Origin: an uncultured Anaerolineae bacterium
Lineage (GTDB): Bacteria > Chloroflexota > Anaerolineae > Anaerolineales > Villigracilaceae
DNA length: 37,447 bases
Reading direction: 5' to 3'
Assembly: GCA_903838415.1 (NCBI GenBank)
Contig: CAILYI010000034.1
Span: forward strand, 1 to 37,447
Part shown: piece after piece, positions 31,698 through 37,447 of the stretch
Numbering within the stretch: the stretch's first letter is position 1
Layout: each line of letters opens with the position of its first letter
Program-made: the position numbers and the translations under genes
The notes under the pieces: generated by a model
What the model saw: only the letters and a program-made list of their open reading frames with translations
Told to the model about the DNA's origin: nothing
The model's database searches: none

Positions 31698-32057
31698 ATG
31701 CCCGATCTTTCACGGAAAGAAGTTATTCAAATCTTGGCGACCACGCAGCAAGCCAGGCTTGCCGGGGTTGATTTATCCGGATTGGACCTGGCTGGCTTGA
31801 ATTTTGCCGGAGCCGACCTGATTCGCGCGAATCTGACTGGTGCCAACCTGACGAATGCTTACATGCGGCATGCCCAACTCGAGGAAGCCAACCTGGAAGG
31901 CGCAGTTTTCATCAACGCCAATCTCAAGGAGGCGAATCTGAAAGGGTGCCGGCTTAAAGGGACAAATTTGAGTGGGGCGAATTTGACAGACACCAATCTC
32001 TTTGGGGTAGAACTTGATCCAACCCAGAAGCGACAAGCCAGGGGACTGCCGGGGTAG
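31698..32057 (+). CDS. Pentapeptide-repeat protein
   Basis: A 119-residue protein starting MPDLSRKEVI at the second of two adjacent ATGs, where AAGGAG has the better 5-nt spacing. A short helical head (1-20) is followed by about fifteen A(D/N)LxX units (22-105), such as GANLTNAYM and LKEANLKGC, which should form a small right-handed quadrilateral beta-helix. Many such proteins are of unknown function, and some mimic DNA. Too short for a Qnr-like dimer to be assumed. A perfect terminator follows. Confidence 0.85.
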   Translation: MPDLSRKEVIQILATTQQARLAGVDLSGLDLAGLNFAGADLIRANLTGANLTNAYMRHAQLEEANLEGAVFINANLKEANLKGCRLKGTNLSGANLTDTNLFGVELDPTQKRQARGLPG

Positions 32058-32080
32058 TGTTGAACGTAACTATGAATCGC

Positions 32081-32123
32081 AAACCACGACATTCGGAAAA
32101 CTTACCGAATGTCGTGGTTTTTT
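32081..32123 (+). terminator. Terminator after the pentapeptide-repeat gene
   Basis: A perfect 16-bp stem (32081-32096 with 32105-32120) around an 8-nt loop, running into a string of T. It also separates the convergent CheW gene. Confidence 0.92.
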
Positions 32124-32146
32124 ATCAAACTGATGACGCGCCCAGG

Positions 32147-32599
32147 CTAGTTGGCCAGGGCCGCCAGGGATTGTTGTTCAGTCAAATCAAGCACTTTGCT
32201 CAATTCCAACAGGATGATCAGCCGGGTATCCAATCGAATAATCCCCTTCAAAAAGGCGGAATTCACTGTGCTGACCATGGGCGGCAGCGGCTCGATGAAT
32301 TCATCCGAGACCCGCAGGACTTCTGAAACCGCGTCCACCACCATCCCCACTTTGACGGAGCCCATGGTGACAATAATTATGCGGGTTTGACGGGAAAATT
32401 CCTGTGCTTCCAGGCCAAAGCGCGTGCGCAGATCGATCACGGGCAGCACGCTGCCGCGCAGGTTGGTGACTCCCTTGACGTAGTCAGGGGTTTGCGGAAG
32501 TTGTGTGATTGCCTGGGTCTTGATGATGCTTTCCACCAGGGCAATATTGATACCGTAATATTCGTTTGCCAGATCAAAAACCACCAGTTGACGTTCCAT
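32147..32599 (-). CDS. cheW: CheW-type chemotaxis coupling protein
   Basis: A 150-residue single CheW domain linking chemoreceptors to CheA. Signature parts are QLVVFDLANEYYGINIALVESI, VTNLRGSVLPVIDLRTRFG and VGMVVDAVSEVLRV. It lies 80 nt after the chemoreceptor on the same strand, so both are probably expressed together. No CheA, CheR, CheB or CheY is in the window; this pair must plug into a pathway encoded elsewhere. Confidence 0.93.
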   Translation of the reverse strand: MERQLVVFDLANEYYGINIALVESIIKTQAITQLPQTPDYVKGVTNLRGSVLPVIDLRTRFGLEAQEFSRQTRIIIVTMGSVKVGMVVDAVSEVLRVSDEFIEPLPPMVSTVNSAFLKGIIRLDTRLIILLELSKVLDLTEQQSLAALAN

Positions 32600-32679
32600 A
32601 TGAACCTTTCCATTATCTTTCGCGCAAGCCCCTCGCTTTTCCTTTCGGCCAGCGAGGGGCCTGCAGAGATGTGCCTGAT

Positions 32680-34866
32680 CTAATTGAGGTTCTTGGCGCG
32701 ATGACCGTTATTCTCGACCGTCATCGGGTGATGTCCGTTGCCATTGCCGTTACCATTGCCGTTGCCGGGCTTGGTCGCAATGACAGGCTGATGGACTGAC
32801 CTGGCAGCAACCTGGACGGGCGCGTGGCTTACATGGCTGGTTTCCAGCGTGAGCTTGAATTGCGCCACGATCTGCTGCAGGCCCTGCGCCATTTCCATCA
32901 TGGAAGAGGCCGAAGCGGAAACTTCTTCCACCTGCGCGGAAACTTCCTCGGTGGAAGCCGAGACTTCTTCGACGGCGGCGCTGTTCTCTTCGCTGACGCT
33001 GGCGATATTCTCAATGGCCTGGGTCAACTCTGTCGAGTTGGCGGCCATCTCTTCGGTGGCGGCGGTATTCTCTTCGATCACGGCAGAGACAGTATCCACT
33101 GCTTCGACCAGTTCAGATGCGGCCGCGCTGACCTTGGCGGCGGCTGTCCCGGCGTCTTCGGCCTGTTTGTAAACTGATTCGGCGGCGGTCAGGATGTTAT
33201 CGAGCACCACCCCGGCGGAGTTGGCCCGCGTCACCCCGGCTTCCACTTCACTGGCGGATTCCTTCATGGCGTTGACCGCTTCGTTGACAGTTTTCTGGAT
33301 GCCCTTAATCAGCGCGGCGATTTCCTTGGTGGCCAGGCTGGAACGTTCGGCCAGCTTGCGGACTTCATCGGCCACAACCGCAAAGCCCTTGCCCTGTTCC
33401 CCGGCGCGCGCGGCTTCAATGGCGGCGTTCAGGGCCAGCAGGTTGGTCTGGCTGGCGATATCTTCAATCGTCTCAACGATCGCGCCGATTTCTTCGGAGC
33501 GCGTGCCCATCTCTTCCACCTTGGTGGCCGAAAGACCGACCTTGGAGCGGATGGCTTCCATTCCGACGATAGTCTCTTTGACGGTCTTGGCGCCATCGCG
33601 TGAGTAGCGCGCGGCTTCGGCAGAATCGCGGGTGACGGCCTTGGCGTTACTGGTGACCTGTTCAATGGCGGCGCTGATGCGCGAAGTAACCTGGGAGGCT
33701 TTGCTGATGGCCTTGGCCTGTTCCTGGGCGCCCTTGGCGACGCCTTCAATGGCGCGGCCCATTTGTTCGACGGATCCCGAAGTTTTGGTGACACCGGCAG
33801 TTTGCTGGGCGGTGCCGAGCGCCACTTGTTGGATGGTGGTGGCGATTTGACTGGTGGCTTCACCGGATTGTTCGGAAGCGGAAGCCAGCTGACCGGCAGC
33901 CGCTGCCACCGAATTGGCGCTATCGGCCACCTGACCGATCACTTCCTGCAAACCTGCTATCATCTTGGAAAAAGCATTTCCCAGTTCATCTTTGGCGGAT
34001 TTGGGTGTGACTGAGACCGTCAGGTCTTTGTTGGCGATCGTCGCCGCGGCGGCGCCCATGCCCTGCATATAGATAATCAGCCCATCAAAAGCCTGGCCGA
34101 TCATTCCGATTTCATCCTTGCGTTGGCGTACCTTGTCTTTTTCGGCCTCGCTCATCTCGCGCACCATATCCCCCACGGAAAGCGCCAGCGCCATCCTGGT
34201 TACGATGCCCAGCGGATTGGCGATACTGTTCGAAATCAGTATGCCAAGCCCAACGGCCAGCAGCACCACAGCGGCCAGGACAATAATCATGATCGTTGTG
34301 GCCTGGCTGGCAAGGGCGGTATTGGATGCAGATGTAGCCCCAGCCTGTTCCACTTTCATCGCTTCCATCGCGTCGATATTGGTCTCAACCGCTTTGGCAG
34401 CTGCCAGGGCATCGCCGCGCAGGTAGACCAGCGCTTCATCTTTTTTATCGGCCAGCGCCAGCGCCAGGATTTGATCTCTGAACGGGGTAAAGTCCTGGTA
34501 TGACTGCTGATAGGTGTCATACAAAGCCCGCATTTCTGTCGATACGATCAACTTCTCATACTCAACCGAGGTCTTGTCGATCTCCGCGGAAAGCTGCTTG
34601 ATCGAATTGACATAGCCCTGCGCTTCCTCGGGCGTTGTCGCCAGGATGGTGTCACGCAGGTTGACGCGGATGCGCTGGAAGGAGGTGGCGATATCCGCCA
34701 ATTGGCCGAGCGGCACCGTTTGGTTTTGATAGAGCTTGGTACCGGCCGCGTCAATTTGGCGCAGGTAATAAATGCCCACGGCCCCGACCACGACCGTAAG
34801 TAAGGCAATTATCAGGAAGCTGCCGATCAATTTCACGCCTGTCTTTAGATTATTGAGTGCGTTCAT
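32680..34866 (-). CDS. Methyl-accepting chemotaxis protein
   Basis: A 728-residue chemoreceptor. The start [10 protein letters not shown] is chosen because GGAGA lies 9 nt upstream. TM1 is about 13-33, followed by a four-helix-bundle ligand domain (about 36-185), TM2 (190-213), HAMP (213-268) and a long cytoplasmic coiled coil. The hairpin tip is canonical ([45 protein letters not shown]). The tail contains alternating Gly-Asn from a short hexanucleotide repeat (32735-32769) and no CheR-binding pentapeptide. The ligand is unknown. Its promoter shares an operator module with the divergent HEAT-repeat gene. Confidence 0.93.
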   Translation of the reverse strand: MNALNNLKTGVKLIGSFLIIALLTVVVGAVGIYYLRQIDAAGTKLYQNQTVPLGQLADIATSFQRIRVNLRDTILATTPEEAQGYVNSIKQLSAEIDKTSVEYEKLIVSTEMRALYDTYQQSYQDFTPFRDQILALALADKKDEALVYLRGDALAAAKAVETNIDAMEAMKVEQAGATSASNTALASQATTIMIIVLAAVVLLAVGLGILISNSIANPLGIVTRMALALSVGDMVREMSEAEKDKVRQRKDEIGMIGQAFDGLIIYMQGMGAAAATIANKDLTVSVTPKSAKDELGNAFSKMIAGLQEVIGQVADSANSVAAAAGQLASASEQSGEATSQIATTIQQVALGTAQQTAGVTKTSGSVEQMGRAIEGVAKGAQEQAKAISKASQVTSRISAAIEQVTSNAKAVTRDSAEAARYSRDGAKTVKETIVGMEAIRSKVGLSATKVEEMGTRSEEIGAIVETIEDIASQTNLLALNAAIEAARAGEQGKGFAVVADEVRKLAERSSLATKEIAALIKGIQKTVNEAVNAMKESASEVEAGVTRANSAGVVLDNILTAAESVYKQAEDAGTAAAKVSAAASELVEAVDTVSAVIEENTAATEEMAANSTELTQAIENIASVSEENSAAVEEVSASTEEVSAQVEEVSASASSMMEMAQGLQQIVAQFKLTLETSHVSHAPVQVAARSVHQPVIATKPGNGNGNGNGNGHHPMTVENNGHRAKNLN

Positions 34867-34994
34867 GTTGTGGATTCTCCTTGTATTTCTGCATAATAAA
34901 TCCGACACCCGGATAAAGTTTTCAATAGTGTGATGATTGACCCCCTATTTTCTGCGGGGATTTCAATCGCCCTTCTGTGAGTATGTCTCAATAA

Positions 34995-35067
34995 CATTAT
35001 TTCACATCGTCTCTTTTTGTAATACCGTAGTTGTACGGTATTGGGGTATGCGCTTTTCCCGTATTTT
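34995..35067 (-). promoter_or_regulatory. Promoter/operator module of the chemoreceptor gene
   Basis: On the minus strand this segment reads nearly the same as 35364-35437. It contains the perfect palindrome AATACCGTA-N4-TACGGTATT (35021-35042), a -35-like TTACAA at its edge and TAATGT 17 bp further. It points toward the chemoreceptor gene. Confidence 0.65.
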
Positions 35068-35069
35068 AC

Positions 35070-35360
35070 AAATATCAACCCCTTTTACTCTTTAACTTCT
35101 TTCCACTTCTTTTTTATTGGTTCGCAATCCCAGGTTGACATCGTCCGATTTGCTACACGCGGCTTGATCAACCCGGAAACTTAAGTAAGGCCATCACCAG
35201 CGCTGCACATTTTTCACAGAGAAAGCTTGAAAAACGCCACAACCCGATAACTTCTTACTGAGAAGTTGATAGCATCTTCCCAAGAGACCGATAGCAGAAG
35301 CGGCGAAGCAATGATTCGCCCCTTCTGCTTGCATTGAATTGCCGCCAAAAACATGCTGTT
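35070..35360. other. Spacer between the two operator modules
   Basis: No supported gene. Two hairpins stand close together: AACTTCT (35249-35255) with AGAAGTT (35261-35267), and GCAGAAG-x-GGCGAA (35294-35307) with TTCGCC-x-CTTCTGC (35315-35328). They could be remnants of a repeat or part of a small RNA; I cannot decide. Confidence 0.4.
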
Positions 35361-35363
35361 TCC

Positions 35364-35437
35364 AAAATACGGGGAATAGCGCATATCTCAATACCGTACA
35401 TTTACGGTATTGCAAAAAGGCACGTTGTGAAATAATG
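35364..35437 (+). promoter_or_regulatory. Promoter/operator module of the HEAT-repeat gene
   Basis: The plus-strand copy of the module at 34995-35067, about 64 of 74 positions identical by hand alignment. The palindrome AATACCGTA-N4-TACGGTATT is at 35390-35411, TTGCAA at 35410-35415, then a 17-bp spacer and TAATGG (35433-35438). The palindrome centre is about 43 bp before the predicted start site, the usual place for a class II activator. Confidence 0.65.
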
Positions 35438-35535
35438 GTACTGACATCACCAAGCTTCGCATTGAGGAAACCCGGAATGCAAATCCCGCATCCCCCATCG
35501 ATCCTGCCAGACAAACGCAAACGGAGAATTTGAAA

Positions 35536-37044
35536 ATGATTGACCTGATGAGTTTCCGGACATCCATGCTAAACGCAGACGAATACGGCCGCCGCGCGCT
35601 CCTGGCGCACCTGCCCTCCACAGATGATGTTGGCACACTGCTAGAAGCGGCCAATTACCTGTCTGACCCCAGCCCATCCGTCTGTGAAGCGGCAGCGGAA
35701 GCCTTAATCCGCTGCGCAAATCGCACGGCGGCCATCGTAGCCAGTGTGCATCTTTATTCTGATAGCCCATCCGAGCGCGAATATACCCTGTCAGTCTTAT
35801 CCAGCCTGGGAGAAAATACGCTACCGGTTTTGAAAACATTGCTCACAGATGCCGACCCAGCCATTCGGAAATTTGCCTGTGTCGCCATGTTGGACATGCC
35901 CTGCAAAGGCACCGCCAAATTGCTGTGCTCAGCGCTGCTGGATGAAGAACCGCTAGTGGCATGCACGGCTGCCGAAGCCCTGGGACACCTGAAACATCCC
36001 CACACAACCCAGGCCCTGATCCAGGCCCTGAGAAGCTCATCGTCCCAGGTTCGCAGCGCAGTATTGATGGCCCTGGGCAATATCGGGGATAGCTCTGCCG
36101 TGGAAGCCATCATTTCCGTTGCGCCTCAATTAGGCCGGGATGAGTTGTGCATTGCCATCCAGGCTATGGGCACTGCCTGTGGAACCACCCCTGAACTGGC
36201 CTGGCCTTTCTTCATCGAACATTACGGCTCTGAAAACATCACTATTCAAAACACAGTTCTGTTTGCAGTCAATGAATTGGTTGCGAAAGATGTCTGCCTG
36301 CCGGAGGGTTTCAAGCAATTCGTGTCGAAGACGGTGGAAAAGAAAATATTCGATCTGGATGCGGGCGTTCGCCTGGCGGCGGCCAACGTTTTGAAAGAAT
36401 CACAAGGCGCGGAGGCCATCCGGTATCTGCGTCTTATGGAGCATGATCCTGATCCCGATGTTCAAAACGTGGTGATGTGTGGCTTGATCCACAACGGCGT
36501 TTACTCACCCATGGAACTACTGGTTACCGCGCATAAAACACAGAATTCGGCCTCAGCCCGACTTTGCGCGCTGCGGACTCTCGTCCAAACCATTGACGAA
36601 ACCACGGCGCTGCCGGTTGGTTTTCTGCCGGAATTGGAATGCGTTATCAATGAGACCAAAGATGAACCGCTCAAGGCTACGGCATTGAGTGTATTGCTGT
36701 GTGTCAGTCCCGATCAAGGCATCCCGCTGATTTTATCCGCCTTCAAAGCGGCGAACAGAATTCAGTCGGAAGCTCTCATCCAGGAAATCATGGGCTGCCC
36801 GCCAGATAAGCTGACCCGCCTGACTTTGGAAGGTTACGGCAATCTTCGGTTACGCTTAAGATTGTTACAATTGTTCCAATCCAAAAAGGATATAACCTTT
36901 TTGGGGAGTACAATCGAAGGGCAAACACTGCTGATTGCCGGGATGGGGGATGATGACGTCAGAGTCCGAGCTTGCACGATCACCATCCTCAATCGCATTG
37001 CTGCAGCGTGGGCGCAAAACCTGGTTCAACGGACGAACACTTAA
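35536..37044 (+). CDS. HEAT-repeat protein
   Basis: A 502-residue all-helical repeat protein beginning MIDLMSFRTS (GGAGA 8 nt upstream; an in-frame TTG two codons earlier is not needed). At least ten HEAT-like units of 30-38 residues are visible, for example DADPAIRKFACVAMLDM, DEEPLVACTAAEALGHL, SSSQVRSAVLMALGNIG and DLDAGVRLAAANVLKES. There is no signal peptide, membrane helix or lyase-specific motif. It is probably a scaffold for protein-protein contacts. The PAS-domain gene begins 29 nt downstream, and the promoter module matches that of the chemoreceptor, so it may belong to a sensory circuit. Confidence 0.85.
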   Translation: MIDLMSFRTSMLNADEYGRRALLAHLPSTDDVGTLLEAANYLSDPSPSVCEAAAEALIRCANRTAAIVASVHLYSDSPSEREYTLSVLSSLGENTLPVLKTLLTDADPAIRKFACVAMLDMPCKGTAKLLCSALLDEEPLVACTAAEALGHLKHPHTTQALIQALRSSSSQVRSAVLMALGNIGDSSAVEAIISVAPQLGRDELCIAIQAMGTACGTTPELAWPFFIEHYGSENITIQNTVLFAVNELVAKDVCLPEGFKQFVSKTVEKKIFDLDAGVRLAAANVLKESQGAEAIRYLRLMEHDPDPDVQNVVMCGLIHNGVYSPMELLVTAHKTQNSASARLCALRTLVQTIDETTALPVGFLPELECVINETKDEPLKATALSVLLCVSPDQGIPLILSAFKAANRIQSEALIQEIMGCPPDKLTRLTLEGYGNLRLRLRLLQLFQSKKDITFLGSTIEGQTLLIAGMGDDDVRVRACTITILNRIAAAWAQNLVQRTNT

Positions 37045-37073
37045 CATCAGATGGCGCTATTGGAGAATACATA

Positions 37074-37447
37074 ATGGCTTCCAAAAAATCAATTTCCACA
37101 TCTGAAGACCAGACTTTCCAACTGATGTTTGAGAGCCATACCGCCATCATGCTGCTGATCGAGCCTCAAACTGGCATCATCCTTGAAGCCAATTCAGCGG
37201 CGCTGGGTTTTTATGGCTATCCCAAATCCATCTTGTGCAGCATGTCAATCGATGAAATAAATTTCCTGCCAACCGAGAAATTCGCAGAGGTGTATCAGAA
37301 ATCTCTGATAGAGCAACAGGATGCCATCATTTCACAGCGTATGTCCAGTGGGGAAGAGCGCATTGTGGAAGTAAACTCATCTCTCGTAGATTTTCAGCAT
37401 CAGCAAGTATTTTTCTCCATTTTTCATGACATTACCGGGTACAAGCA
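37074..37447 (+). CDS. PAS-domain sensor protein, N-terminal part (cut by window end)
   Basis: The frame is open to the last base, 124 complete codons visible. GGAG lies about 8 nt before the ATG. Residues about 15-122 form a PAS domain: FQLMFESHTAIMLLIEPQTG, ILEANSAALGFYGYPK, then the closing FFSIFHDITGYK typical of PAS modules before another PAS, a kinase or a GGDEF domain. No N-terminal membrane helix, so it is a cytosolic sensor. The output domain is outside the window. Confidence 0.8.
   Translation, partial: MASKKSISTSEDQTFQLMFESHTAIMLLIEPQTGIILEANSAALGFYGYPKSILCSMSIDEINFLPTEKFAEVYQKSLIEQQDAIISQRMSSGEERIVEVNSSLVDFQHQQVFFSIFHDITGYK

Noticed and set aside
32735..32769. Hexanucleotide microsatellite as a phase-variation switch
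   Set aside because: Units are six bases, so copy changes keep the frame. It only encodes a Gly-Asn linker near the chemoreceptor C-terminus.
32820..34500. Long plus-strand frames antisense to the chemoreceptor
   Set aside because: They are shadows of the biased codon use in the coiled-coil gene. The opposite strand has the full chemoreceptor signature.
35194..35520. 108-codon minus-strand frame across the promoter region of the HEAT-repeat gene
   Set aside because: It runs through the conserved operator palindrome and two hairpins and has no protein-like pattern.

Overview
The window looks like a chromosomal segment of an uncultured, probably anaerobic or facultative member of the Chloroflexota (Anaerolineae-like). 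This is inferred from gene style: lipoproteins joining NBR1-type Ig-like, CAP or SH3 domains behind Thr/Pro/Ala linkers, a long CarH-like B12 regulator, a PLP enzyme of the cysteine-synthase fold, and paired PlsC genes. No rRNA, tRNA or CRISPR array was seen, so the placement is tentative.

Left end (1-4.8 kb). The window opens exactly on the terminal inverted repeat of a complete IS4-superfamily insertion sequence (1-1846). It has cut the 3' part off a small HU-like DNA-binding gene. Upstream of that gene lies a 21-bp tandem repeat with four clear copies and one degenerate copy. Next come a translationally coupled NapH-like 4Fe-4S membrane protein with an exported partner carrying a duplicated domain, and a small PPOX-fold flavin/F420-type protein.

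Photoprotection block (5-13.7 kb). Reading leftwards from one divergent promoter region: crtI, a CarH-like MerR/B12 photoreceptor regulator, a DUF1475-like membrane protein, a peroxiredoxin-like protein, an SDR, an MFS exporter and a DNA photolyase. crtB reads rightwards from the same region. The peroxiredoxin gene has an in-frame TGA exactly where the peroxidatic cysteine should be and a hairpin at bacterial-SECIS distance, so I read it as a selenoprotein. The crtI/crtB intergenic region holds phased 11-bp repeats overlapping the promoters. Together these suggest a B12/light-controlled regulon for carotenoids, photorepair and peroxide defence.

Middle (13.8-26.3 kb). An alpha/beta hydrolase, a MalY-type C-S lyase and a methyltransferase form an overlapping operon. 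An SH3 lipoprotein gene is bracketed by two homologous minus-strand intergenic elements, each ending in a terminator-like hairpin (candidate paired ncRNAs). Then come a PLP enzyme with a FadR/GntR-type palindrome at its start site, a 61-nt cruciform, a divergent PlsY, a secreted lipase-like hydrolase, a dihydropyrimidinase operon, and a cytoplasmic HtrA-like protease coupled to a LuxR regulator whose receiver domain lacks phosphorylation residues.

Right end (26.3-37.4 kb). Two PlsC acyltransferases, an SDR lacking the canonical catalytic residues, a CAP-domain lipoprotein and an RsmF-type rRNA methyltransferase with a leaderless-looking start all read leftwards. After a pentapeptide-repeat protein come CheW and a chemoreceptor. 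The chemoreceptor is divergent from a HEAT-repeat gene followed by a PAS-domain gene cut by the window end. The two divergent promoters carry the same 73-74 bp module with a perfect 9-4-9 palindrome, implying one regulator for both transcripts.
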